A stretch of DNA of 9,378 nt from JASHVB01 sp049522565 (GTDB taxonomy: Bacteria; Pseudomonadota; Alphaproteobacteria; Acetobacterales; Acetobacteraceae). This document shows, in pieces, positions 1 through 6,481 of this stretch (its first letter is position 1; each line of letters begins with the position of its first letter). The translations under genes were made by a program, and so were the position numbers. The stretch is taken from positions 1 to 9,378 of the forward strand of contig JBEKNT010000270.1 of NCBI GenBank assembly GCA_049522565.1. Direction: 5' to 3'. The notes below the pieces were generated by a model. It did not search any database. It was not told the DNA's origin and saw only the letters and a program-made list of their open reading frames with translations.

Positions 1-248
1 TGGCGCAGTTTTCGCTGCTGCCGTCGATGATGCTGTCGGGTTTCATGTTCCCGTTCCAGGGCATGCCGGCCTGGGCGCGCGGCGTTGGCGAGCTGTTGCC
101 GCTGACGCATATTCTCCGCATCTGTCGCGGCATCATGCTCAAGGGCAACGGGTTTGCCGAGATCCTGCCTAATCTCTGGCCGATGGCGCTGTTTGCGCTG
201 GTGATGGGCGTGGTCGCGGTGTTGTGCTACCGCGAGACCCTGGATTGA
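1..248 (+). CDS. ABC-2 type transporter permease, C-terminal fragment (5' end outside window)
   Basis: The frame is open from the left edge (first full codon at base 3) to TGA at 246-248, giving about 81 residues. The fragment has a hydrophobic segment containing SMMLSGFMFPF, then GMPAWARGVGELLPLTHILR, RGIMLKG, and a last membrane helix ending in YRETLD. The LSGFMFPF...GMP...LP.TH..R..RGI.LKG pattern is typical of the last third of YhhJ/YbhR/YbhS-type ABC-2 permeases, which form the membrane channel of ATP-driven exporters (often drug efflux with an HlyD-type adaptor) in the inner membrane. The partner ATPase and adaptor would be expected upstream, outside the window. The gene converges on the MFS gene, with a palindromic repeat between them. 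The family call is firm; the substrate cannot be read. Confidence 0.85.
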   Translation, partial: AQFSLLPSMMLSGFMFPFQGMPAWARGVGELLPLTHILRICRGIMLKGNGFAEILPNLWPMALFALVMGVVAVLCYRETLD

Positions 249-253
249 GGGCG

Positions 254-284
254 AAAAAACCTCTCCCGCCTGCGGCGGGAGAGG
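254..284 (-). terminator. Intrinsic terminator of the MFS gene, made by a repeat hairpin
   Basis: Read on the minus strand, a perfect 11-bp stem (CCTCTCCCGCC against GGCGGGAGAGG, three-base loop, 260-284) is followed directly by six T residues (the A-run at 254-259). That is a classic rho-independent terminator about 90 bases past the MFS stop codon. On the plus strand the same hairpin has no T-run, so it would be a weaker end for the ABC permease transcript. The hairpin is part of repeat copy A. Confidence 0.7.
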
Positions 285-413
285 TCGAGACGCGTAAGCG
301 TCGAGGGTGAGGGTGATCGGGTCGCCTCGCTCTCCCTGCTACGTGCGGACCCGATCGCCCTCACCCTCGGCGCTCACGCACCTCGACCGCTCCCGTTCTC
401 GCGGGAGAGGTTT
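257..413. repeat. Paired inverted ~64-base repeats (REPIN-like) between convergent genes
   Basis: Two copies of one ~64-base unit face each other. Copy A is 260-323 and copy B is the reverse complement of 348-411. Each copy contains a CCTCTCCCG...GGGAG hairpin, a variable GTCGAG..GCGT.AGCG segment and GAGGGTGAGGG followed by GATCGGGTC. The inner arms 302-323 and 348-369 pair over 22 bases with one G-T position. The outer arms 257-269 and 401-413 pair perfectly. Two diverged copies in inverted orientation around a short spacer is the REPIN layout. Copy B overlaps the 3' end of the MFS coding region. Confidence 0.75.
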
Positions 414-1789
414 CCTGCGCGCGCCCAGCCGCGTGCCAGCGCGGCGGCCACCACCAGGGCGGGCAGCAAGGCGGCGAGCCGGAACACGCCCTGGAAGCCG
501 GTCAGGAACGCCGCCGCATCGCTGGCACCGCCGTCCGCCGCAGCGGAACGCAGCGTCTGGAAGCCCAGCATCAGCACCGTGGCGCCAGTCACGATGCCCA
601 TCGTGCGCGTCATCATCACCAGGCTGCCGGCGACGCCGCGGTTCTCGCGCGGCAGCGTGGCGGTGGCGATCTCGAAATACGCCACCTGGAACAGCCCGAG
701 CCCGCTGCCTTGCAGGAACATCCAGATGCCGAACGGCAGCAGGCCCGGCGCCGGCCCGGCGGTGCCGATCATCACCTGACCCAATGCCGTGGCCGCCGCT
801 CCCGCCAACGCCAGGCGCCGCGGCGCGATGCGTCCCGCCAGCCGTCCGGCAACCGGTGCGGCCAGCGCCGTGCCGAGGCTCGACACCGCCAGCATGGCAC
901 CCACTTGCGGCGCCGCGAGTCCCGCGACGCGGTCGAGAAAGAACGGCACCAGCAACGGCACCGAAAATCCCGCCAGGCTGACCAGCACGTGGCCGGCATT
1001 GAGCAGGGAGAAATCCGGGTCATGGAAGCAGCGCAGGTCGATGATCGGAAACGCGGCGCGGCGTTCCCGCACGACGAAGCCGATCGCCGCCGCAACGAAC
1101 AGCGCCAGGAACGGCGCCGCGCTGCTGCCCGGCTGCATCCGATTGAGGCCGAGCAACAAGGCGCTGGTGGCCAGCACCAGCAATGCGGCGCCGATCGCGT
1201 CGAAGCGCTCGCGCGGGCCGGTGGGCAGCGCGGCGGGCAGTGCCCAGGCGAACACGAAGGCCGCGAGCGATAACGGGGCGCGGAACCAGAACACCGACTG
1301 CCAGCCGAAGCGCTGCACCAGCACGCCGGCGAGCAACGATCCCGCTGCCCCGCCGACGCCGAAAACCATCGTGTAGAGACCAAGGATCCGGCTGCGTTGC
1401 GCTTCGGGATACAGCCCGGTGGCGAGCGCCGGGCCGCACGACAATGCCAGCGCCGCACCGACCCCCTGCGCGACGCGCGCCACCAGCAGCCAGGGCAATG
1501 ACGGCGACGCGGCACACCACAGGAAGGCCACCGCGCTACAGCCCGAGCCGAGCAAGAACACGCGCCGATGGCCGATCATGTCGCCGAGCCGGCCGAACAC
1601 CAGCATCAATGCGGCGTAGGTCAGGGTATACGCGATAACGACCCATTGGATCGCCGGGATCGGCAGGGCGAAGGCGCGGATGATGGCGGGAAAGGCAACG
1701 TTGACCGCCGAATCGAACGGCACAACGAGCGTACCAAGACACACCACCGCCACGCCCCACGCTGGTGGCAGGGCGTGGGCGCGGATCAT
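374..1789 (-). CDS. MFS transporter, DHA2-like (EmrB/QacA-type) exporter
   Basis: The predicted protein has 471 residues and is almost entirely hydrophobic helices, with a length and helix density that fit a 12-14 TM MFS drug:H+ antiporter of the DHA2 group. Visible motifs are FDSAVNVAFPAI in TM1 (residues 25-36, matching the LDxTVVNVALP motif D1), GRLGDMIGHRR (67-76, motif A, loop 2-3), and GVGGAAGSLLAG (144-155, the antiporter motif C position). It probably exports small toxic molecules across the inner membrane using the proton gradient; the substrate is unknown. I chose ATG at 1789 because it leaves a short cytoplasmic N-terminus (MIRAHALPPAWG) before TM1. A TTG at 1843 would add 18 residues. 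Neither start has a clear Shine-Dalgarno sequence. Residues 460-471 are encoded by an inverted-repeat arm, so the natural C-terminus has been replaced or extended. The HU gene lies upstream on the same strand, separated by a palindrome. Confidence 0.87.
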   Translation of the reverse strand: MIRAHALPPAWGVAVVCLGTLVVPFDSAVNVAFPAIIRAFALPIPAIQWVVIAYTLTYAALMLVFGRLGDMIGHRRVFLLGSGCSAVAFLWCAASPSLPWLLVARVAQGVGAALALSCGPALATGLYPEAQRSRILGLYTMVFGVGGAAGSLLAGVLVQRFGWQSVFWFRAPLSLAAFVFAWALPAALPTGPRERFDAIGAALLVLATSALLLGLNRMQPGSSAAPFLALFVAAAIGFVVRERRAAFPIIDLRCFHDPDFSLLNAGHVLVSLAGFSVPLLVPFFLDRVAGLAAPQVGAMLAVSSLGTALAAPVAGRLAGRIAPRRLALAGAAATALGQVMIGTAGPAPGLLPFGIWMFLQGSGLGLFQVAYFEIATATLPRENRGVAGSLVMMTRTMGIVTGATVLMLGFQTLRSAAADGGASDAAAFLTGFQGVFRLAALLPALVVAAALARGWARAGNLSRENGSGRGA

Positions 1790-1938
1790 GCGGCAGGACG
1801 CAATGCGGCTGGACCGCACCAAGAGATCGCAGGCGAGGCGCAAAGCAACAGGCCAGGCACGTACATCACGCCCTGGCCCGGAACTGCGCCGTCTGGTAGC
1901 TCAAAGGTACCGGCGCCGACCACGACTCTCGATTGGTT

Positions 1939-2007
1939 CCGCACCGCCCACCCCAACCGTCATGGCCGGGCTTGACCCGGCCATGACGGTTGGGGTGGGC
2001 GGTGCGG
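1939..2007. repeat. Perfect 32-bp-stem palindrome (CCGTCATGGCCGGG family), 3' of the HU gene
   Basis: Bases 1939-1970 and 1976-2007 are exact reverse complements over 32 bp with a five-base loop (CTTGA). The stem can be extended outward through one wobble pair and two more pairs. The core 1956-1984 (29 bases) is repeated without change at 6497-6525. The CATGGCCGGG..CCCGGCCATG core is of a kind commonly dispersed in alphaproteobacterial genomes. It lies 26 bases past the HU stop codon and between two genes of the same strand, so it may protect or end the HU transcript. There is no T-run, so classic intrinsic termination is not supported. Confidence 0.8.
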
Positions 2008-2033
2008 GACGTCAATCTTCCAGCCGCTTGGAG

Positions 2034-2303
2034 TCAGACTGCCTTCTTCAGCGTGGGCGAAGCCTTGAAGCGCACGGTCTTGCCGGCCTTGACCTTGATT
2101 GACTCGCCGGTGCGCGGGTTGAGCCCCTTGCGGGCCTTGGTCTTGCGCACGGTGAAGGTGCCGAAGCTCGGCAGAGTGAACTTCCCTGACTTCTTCAGTT
2201 CCTTGACGATGGCGTCCATCAGCGCGCCGGCGGTGCGATTGGCAGCGGCACCGGTGAGCTCAGCGTTGTCCTGGATCACCTGGGCGAGGAAGGCTTTAGA
2301 CAT
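2034..2303 (-). CDS. HU-family DNA-binding protein
   Basis: The protein has 89 residues, the normal HU/IHF length. It starts MSKAFLAQVIQDNAEL (helical dimerisation part) and has the signature SFGTFTVRKTKARKGLNPRTGE at residues 46-67, with Pro63 at the tip of the beta-arm that intercalates into DNA. It ends in a short helix (PTLKKAV). HU proteins bind DNA as dimers in the minor groove and bend or compact the nucleoid. The start at 2303 is fixed by AAGGAG five bases upstream and by the usual HU N-terminus; the frame stays open further upstream but that part is not HU-like. The sequence fits generic HU better than IHF, but which HU paralogue it is cannot be told. The gene stands alone, flanked by palindromes on both sides. 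Confidence 0.95.
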   Translation of the reverse strand: MSKAFLAQVIQDNAELTGAAANRTAGALMDAIVKELKKSGKFTLPSFGTFTVRKTKARKGLNPRTGESIKVKAGKTVRFKASPTLKKAV

Positions 2304-2308
2304 GTTCT

Positions 2309-2314
2309 CTCCTT
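2309..2314 (-). promoter_or_regulatory. Ribosome binding site of the HU gene
   Basis: AAGGAG, followed by AGAAC and then the ATG at 2303. This decides the start against the longer open frame. Confidence 0.85.
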
Positions 2315-2438
2315 TGTTTGCGGCGTAGGTGACGCGGTGCCCCCAACCAAGACCATCGCAGCCGCATCCTGTGGTCACGGCGTCAACTCTTTAATCAGGA
2401 CGGTCGATTCGCCGCGTCGTTGCAACGGTTCTAGCCAT

Positions 2439-2444
2439 GTCAAT
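2439..2444 (-). promoter_or_regulatory. Possible -35 element of the HU promoter
   Basis: TTGACA on the minus strand about 135 bases before the HU start codon. No convincing -10 hexamer follows at 16-18 bases. A second candidate, TTGACG at 2381-2386, also lacks a good -10. The HU promoter should lie in the AT-richer stretch between 2304 and 2516, but the exact site is not clear. Confidence 0.2.
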
Positions 2445-2516
2445 CGCGTTGCGCCAGTCTTTCCAGCGCATTTTGCCGCGCGAATCGGCGTAAAATTCAG
2501 GGTTTTTGCCCGATAG

Positions 2517-2553
2517 CCCTCTCCCACGTCGTGGGAGAGGGGAGGGTGAGGGC
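2517..2553. repeat. Hairpin with GAGGGTGAGGG tail, related to the 257-413 repeats
   Basis: CCCTCTCCCAC (2517-2527) and GTGGGAGAGGG (2531-2541) form a perfect 11-bp stem with loop GTC, followed by AGGGTGAGGGC. This has the same architecture as the 260-323 unit (CCTCTCCC/GGGAGAGG hairpin, then GAGGGTGAGGG), but only the first half is present. It sits between the ALDH stop codon and the HU promoter region, where it could end the ALDH transcript. No T-run follows on either strand. Confidence 0.65.
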
Positions 2554-2578
2554 GGCGCGAGGGTCTCGGAACGACCGC

Positions 2579-4012
2579 CTACAATCCAGCCTGCGACACG
2601 AACTTTGTAACCAGATAGGATTCGATCGCCTCCAGTCCGCCCTCCGAGCCGTAGCCGGAGTCCTTCACGCCGCCGAACGGCACCTCGGGCAAGGCCAGCC
2701 CGTGATGGTTGATCGACATCATTCCCGCCTCTACCGCCGCGGCGATCGCATTCGCCGTCTTCGCCGAGCGCGTGTAGGCGTAGGAGGCCAGCCCGTACGG
2801 CAGACGATTCGCCTCGGCGACAACGTCATCGAAGCTGCTGAACGGGGCGATCACCGCCAGCGGACCGAACGGTTCCTCGTTCATCACCCGGGCTTCCTTG
2901 GACATGTCGGTCAGCACGGTGGGTTCGAAGAAGTTCCCCTTGTTGCCGATGCGATTGCCGCCGGTGCGGATTGTCGCGCCGTGCTGCACCGCGTCGGCGA
3001 TGAAGCCCTCCATCGCGGCCACCCGCCTGACATTGGCCAGCGGCCCCATCGTGGTGCCCTGCGCCAGGCCGTCGCCCACCTTCACCGCCTTGGCATAGCC
3101 GACGAAGCGATCGACGAAGTGTTCATAGACCTTCTCCTGCACCAGAAAGCGGGTCGGCGAGATGCACACCTGGCCGGCATTGCGGAACTTGTTGGCGGCG
3201 AGAAGCTTGCTGGCGACTTCGACGTCCGCATCCTCGAACACGATCGCCGGGGCGTGGCCGCCCAGCTCCATCGTTGCGCGCTTCATATGCGCACCGGCCA
3301 GCGCGGCGAGGTGCTTGCCGATGGCGGTCGAACCGGTGAACGAAATCTTGCGGATCACCGGATGCGGAATGAGGTACTCGGAGATCTCCGCCGGCACGCC
3401 ATAGACCAGGTTCACCACGCCGGCCGGCACGCCGGCATCGACGAAGCAGCGGATCAGTTCGGCGGGCGAGGCCGGCGTCTCCTCCGGCGCCTTGACGATG
3501 ATGGAGCAACCGGCCGCCAGCGCGCAGGAGAGTTTGCGCACCGCCTGGTTGATCGGGAAGTTCCACGGGGTGAACGCCGCGACCGGGCCGACCGGCTCCT
3601 TGATGACGAGCTGGTAGATACCTTCGGCGCGCGCCGGAATGACTCTCCCGTAGGTGCGGCGGGCCTCTTCGGCGAACCAGTCGATCACGTCCGCCCCCGC
3701 CAGCGTCTCGCCCTTCGCCTCCACCAGCGGCTTCCCCTGCTCCATCGTCATGATGCGGGCGATGTCGTCGGCGCGGGCGCGCAGCAGGTCGGCCGCCTTG
3801 CGCATCAGCTTGGAGCGGTCGTAGGCGGAGACCTTGCGCCAGACGTGGAACCCCTTGTCCGCCGCCGCCAGCGCGCGATCGAGGTCGGCGCGGCCGGCAT
3901 GCGCGACGGTGCCGACCGGCTCGCCGGTGGCGGGATTGAGCACGGTCAGGGTGCGGCCCGCGGTGGCAGCGGTCCAGTGGCCGTCGATCAGCAGCGAGAC
4001 GTTCGGGTACAT
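2579..4012 (-). CDS. NAD(P)+-dependent aldehyde dehydrogenase, GabD-like
   Basis: The protein has 477 residues, the full usual length for the ALDH superfamily. It shows the TPWNFP motif at 148-153 (Asn151 in the oxyanion hole), cofactor-contacting Lys174 in KAPEETP, the FTGST turn at 225-229, catalytic base Glu249 in MELGG, catalytic Cys283 in NAGQVC, and EEPFGP at 379-384. It oxidises an aldehyde to the carboxylate with NAD(P)+ in the cytoplasm. The overall look (MELGGHAP, KFRNAGQ, YAYTRS, VPFGGVKDSGYGSEGG) is closest to the succinate-semialdehyde dehydrogenase group, but the residues after the cysteine (ISPTR) differ from classic GabD, so the substrate is uncertain. The start at 4012 is set by AAGGAGG eight bases upstream; an open extension to 4135 is not ALDH-like. 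No transaminase or other pathway gene is adjacent. Confidence 0.93.
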   Translation of the reverse strand: MYPNVSLLIDGHWTAATAGRTLTVLNPATGEPVGTVAHAGRADLDRALAAADKGFHVWRKVSAYDRSKLMRKAADLLRARADDIARIMTMEQGKPLVEAKGETLAGADVIDWFAEEARRTYGRVIPARAEGIYQLVIKEPVGPVAAFTPWNFPINQAVRKLSCALAAGCSIIVKAPEETPASPAELIRCFVDAGVPAGVVNLVYGVPAEISEYLIPHPVIRKISFTGSTAIGKHLAALAGAHMKRATMELGGHAPAIVFEDADVEVASKLLAANKFRNAGQVCISPTRFLVQEKVYEHFVDRFVGYAKAVKVGDGLAQGTTMGPLANVRRVAAMEGFIADAVQHGATIRTGGNRIGNKGNFFEPTVLTDMSKEARVMNEEPFGPLAVIAPFSSFDDVVAEANRLPYGLASYAYTRSAKTANAIAAAVEAGMMSINHHGLALPEVPFGGVKDSGYGSEGGLEAIESYLVTKFVSQAGL

Positions 4013-4020
4013 GCTCCGGT

Positions 4021-4027
4021 CCTCCTT
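4021..4027 (-). promoter_or_regulatory. Ribosome binding site of the aldehyde dehydrogenase gene
   Basis: AAGGAGG eight bases before the ATG at 4012. It selects MYPNVSLLIDG as the N-terminus over the longer open frame. Confidence 0.8.
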
Positions 4028-4127
4028 GGCCCACACGGTGGGCGGGCGGTGTAGCGCAGGGCTGGGTGAAGGGAAACCTGCGGGAAGCTGCTGGAAGTTT
4101 CGGCCTGACCGGAAACGTGGCCGCTGC

Positions 4128-4246
4128 ATTGTCATTGCGCGTTGACCACCGGCCGGCGGCGGCCGACCCGCCCTGAATGAAACTGCGTCGCCCGGGGGAG
4201 AGAAGGAGGCTCCTTGCTAGGAGCGCAGCGACGAAGCAATGACAAT
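4128..4246. repeat. ~119-bp nested palindrome (REP/MITE-like)
   Basis: The outer arms ATTGTCATTGC (4128-4138) and GCAATGACAAT (4236-4246) are perfect inverted repeats. Inside are CGTCGC (4186-4191) against GCGACG (4228-4233), and AAGGAG-G-CTCCTT near 4203-4215. The right end, GAGCGCAGCGACGAAGCAAT, resembles dispersed GAGCG.AGCGAAGCAAT-type repeats known from several proteobacterial genomes; I recall that similarity and have not searched it. It occupies the divergent promoter region. Confidence 0.6.
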
Positions 4247-4338
4247 AGGGGGGAGCGCTGCGTCGTCGCGGTAACGAAATTTGAACCTTTTGCGCTGATG
4301 CTGGTCGGCCAGGGCGTGATCGTGAGGGCGCCACTGCT

Positions 4339-4344
4339 GGAGGG
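4339..4344 (+). promoter_or_regulatory. Ribosome binding site selecting a TTG start
   Basis: GGAGGG seven bases before TTG at 4352. It is the only good Shine-Dalgarno in this stretch. The alternatives ATG 4298, GTG 4316 and GTG 4322 have none. Confidence 0.6.
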
Positions 4345-4351
4345 CGTTGCG

Positions 4352-6385
4352 TTGTTCACCTGGTGGAAGAACCTCGGCCTACAGGCGCGCTTCATGGTGT
4401 TTACCAGCATCGGCCTGCTGGGAGTTGCCGCGAGCGTCATGGTGGCCGTCGGCTGGTTCGAAGTGTCCAAGGTCGAGGCGAATCTGCACGATGCCTCGGA
4501 CAGCGAGCTGAGGTCGCTGAACGCGTTGGTGTCGGCCGCGATGGAGCAGCGCGCGGACGACACGAAAAACGTGGCGATCACCGTTTTCAACCGGTGGTTT
4601 GAGCACCGTAATGTCGATTATCCCGGGAAGCTCTGGAGCGTCTGGAGCCCGCAGATGGCGACGTTCATGGCGCAAATGACCGCGTCTGCCGACAAGTCGG
4701 CCGCCGAGCGCCTCAGCAAGCCACCGCGCGACGCGGTCGATGAAGAGGCGTTGCGCACTGGCCGCCCGATCGGCCGGTTTGTCGATGGTGCCTATCGCTA
4801 CAGCGTGCCGATTGTGCTCGGTGTCACGGCGGGGTCGAATCAGAAGTCGTGCTTCGATTGCCATGGCGCGACCATGAACCTGACCAAGGGCCAGGTGCTC
4901 TCGGTGTTCTCCAGCAGTCTTTCCACCGCGGCCGATTTCGCCGCGCTGCGACGGCTGCTGACGGAAATGGCTTGTGCGTCGGTGGTGGGGACGCTGATCC
5001 TTGTGCTGGCGATCCGGGTGATCTTCGCACGGGTGATCAGCCGGCGGCTGAACGGGATCACGGTAGTGATGCGGCGGCTGGCCGACGGTGACCGAACGGT
5101 CGAAGTTCCGGCACAGGATCGCGCCGACGAGATCGGCGCCATGGCGCGTGCGGTGGAGGTGTTCAAGCATAACGCGATCGAGAACCGGCTGGCCACCGAA
5201 CGGGAGGAGGAGCATCGGCAAGCCGCGCAGGACAAGACTGCCGCTTTGCAGGCTATGGCGGAAACGATCGAGGTCGAGACGAGCGCCGCGCTGGAGCAGA
5301 TCGGTCACCGCACCACGGCGATGGCGGCGACCGCGGTCGGCATGAACGCTTCAGCGTCCCGTACCGGATCCGCCGCCCAGAGCGCTTCCGAGGCGGCGGA
5401 CCAGGCGGTGGCCAATGCGCAGACGGTGGCGAGCGCTGCCGAACAACTCGCCGCTTCGATCCGGGAGATCAGCGGCCAGGTGAGTCAATCGTCCACGGTG
5501 GTCGGCCGGGCGGTCGCCGCCGGCAGCCAGGCGCGAGCGACGATCGAGGCACTGAACGGCAAGGTGGAGCGCATCGGCGCGGTGGCCGACATGATCCGGG
5601 ATATCGCCGCGAAGACCAATCTTCTGGCGTTGAATGCGACCATCGAGGCGGCCCGCGCCGGTGAGGCCGGCAAGGGCTTTGCCGTGGTGGCGAGCGAAGT
5701 GAAGCAGCTTGCCAACCAGACGGCCCGGTCCACCGAGGAGATTACCCGCCACATCAGCGAGGTGCGCGGCGCCACCGGGGAGTCGGTCGCCGCGGTCAGC
5801 AACATCGAGCAGACGATCACCGAGATCGACGCGATCGCCAGTTCGATCGCCTCGGCAGTCGAGGAGCAGGGGGCGGCGACGGCCGAGATCGCCCGCAATG
5901 TCACGCAGACCGCGGAGGCGGCCAATGAGATCACCGGCCGCATCTCCGAGGTCTCGGCCGAGGCGCAAGAGACCGGGCAGCACGCCGCCGACGTGCAGAT
6001 CGATGCGGCCGGCCTGGCCGAACTGGTGAGTGACCTGAGGCGCACGGTGATGCGGGTGATCCGCACCTCTACCACCGAGGTCGATCGTCGCGAGAGCCGA
6101 CGCTATGACGTGAACCTGCCCGGTCGGGTGACCGTCGCGGGTCGTGGTGTGCCGGATACCCGCGTGGTCAATCTCTCGGACGGTGGCGCCAGAATCCAGG
6201 CTGCGTCAACGATGCCTGTCGGGACCCACGGCGTGCTCAACCTTGACGGGGTCGCAGTCGCGTTGCCGTTCATCGTGCGTGAGACCGACGGCCCGATGCT
6301 GGGTATTACCTTCGAGCTTGACGAGACGGCGTCTGCCGCGTGGCGCTCCGCGCTGGAACGTCTCGTGTCGCGGCTTGCTGCCTGA
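4352..6385 (+). CDS. Heme-c-motif chemoreceptor: sensor-HAMP-MCP signal-PilZ
   Basis: The protein has 677 residues from the chosen TTG start. Order: short positive N-terminus (WWKNLGLQARF); TM1 at 14-36; periplasmic sensor at 37-205, with a c-type heme motif CFDCH at 167-171 just after YRYSVPIVLG; TM2 at 206-227; HAMP at about 227-278; coiled-coil signalling domain with the conserved hairpin (AAKTNLLALNATIEAARAGE) inside 413-464; then PilZ at about 579-675 with RRESRR (580-584 as RxxxR) and NLSDGG (607-612, the [D/N]xSxxG motif). The sensor resembles Tll0287/DUF3365-type heme domains. MCPs control CheA/CheW at the inner membrane; PilZ binds c-di-GMP. Inference: heme redox state or a bound gas sets signalling, tuned by c-di-GMP. 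No CheR/CheB tether pentapeptide is seen at the C-terminus. The only other sensor histidines are H46 and H85, possible second heme ligands. ATG 4298 would add 18 residues. No che gene is adjacent. Confidence 0.92.
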   Translation: MFTWWKNLGLQARFMVFTSIGLLGVAASVMVAVGWFEVSKVEANLHDASDSELRSLNALVSAAMEQRADDTKNVAITVFNRWFEHRNVDYPGKLWSVWSPQMATFMAQMTASADKSAAERLSKPPRDAVDEEALRTGRPIGRFVDGAYRYSVPIVLGVTAGSNQKSCFDCHGATMNLTKGQVLSVFSSSLSTAADFAALRRLLTEMACASVVGTLILVLAIRVIFARVISRRLNGITVVMRRLADGDRTVEVPAQDRADEIGAMARAVEVFKHNAIENRLATEREEEHRQAAQDKTAALQAMAETIEVETSAALEQIGHRTTAMAATAVGMNASASRTGSAAQSASEAADQAVANAQTVASAAEQLAASIREISGQVSQSSTVVGRAVAAGSQARATIEALNGKVERIGAVADMIRDIAAKTNLLALNATIEAARAGEAGKGFAVVASEVKQLANQTARSTEEITRHISEVRGATGESVAAVSNIEQTITEIDAIASSIASAVEEQGAATAEIARNVTQTAEAANEITGRISEVSAEAQETGQHAADVQIDAAGLAELVSDLRRTVMRVIRTSTTEVDRRESRRYDVNLPGRVTVAGRGVPDTRVVNLSDGGARIQAASTMPVGTHGVLNLDGVAVALPFIVRETDGPMLGITFELDETASAAWRSALERLVSRLAA

Positions 6386-6399
6386 AGATTACGGCGCGA

Positions 6400-6420
6400 C
6401 CTCTGAGTGAGCCGCAGAGG
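6400..6420 (+). terminator. Weak hairpin after the chemoreceptor gene
   Basis: CCTCTG (6400-6405) and CAGAGG (6415-6420) form a 6-bp stem with a nine-base loop, 14 bases past the stop codon. The T-run is poor, so it is only a candidate transcript end. A larger palindromic element follows at 6482. Confidence 0.3.
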
Positions 6421-6481
6421 GTTGTCCAATCGGCGCTTGGAATCCGACCAGCCGCCATAACGATTGACTTCCGGCTGGTTC

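Larger units (their letters stand above)
4013..4351. other. Divergent intergenic region between ALDH and chemoreceptor genes
   Basis: These 339 bases lie between two divergent start codons and must hold both promoters. I see the ALDH ribosome binding site at the left, a ~119-bp nested palindrome at 4128-4246, and the chemoreceptor ribosome binding site at the right. No convincing -35/-10 pair, flagellar sigma-28-type box or sigma-54 box was found. The chemoreceptor frame stays open back to a TTG at 4214, which lies inside the palindrome. Confidence 0.5.

Noticed and set aside
307..981. Plus-strand open frame opposite the 3' part of the MFS gene
   Set aside because: The product is Arg/Pro/Ser-rich low-complexity sequence and begins inside the repeat; it is a shadow of the MFS gene.
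1895..1909. tRNA D-arm-like string GGTAGCTCAAAGGTA
   Set aside because: No matching D-stem 3' half, anticodon arm, T-arm or complementary acceptor stem follows.
2531..4054. Long plus-strand open frame (507 codons) opposite the aldehyde dehydrogenase
   Set aside because: It is the antisense of a clear ALDH with all catalytic residues. The predicted protein is Arg/His/Gly-rich with no family pattern, as expected for high-GC antisense frames.
4281..4309. TTGAAC as a -35 box for the chemoreceptor
   Set aside because: No acceptable -10 sequence lies 16-18 bases downstream.
4379..5308. Minus-strand open frame opposite the chemoreceptor
   Set aside because: It has His/Arg-rich composition, no recognisable domain, and is fully covered by the well-supported receptor frame.
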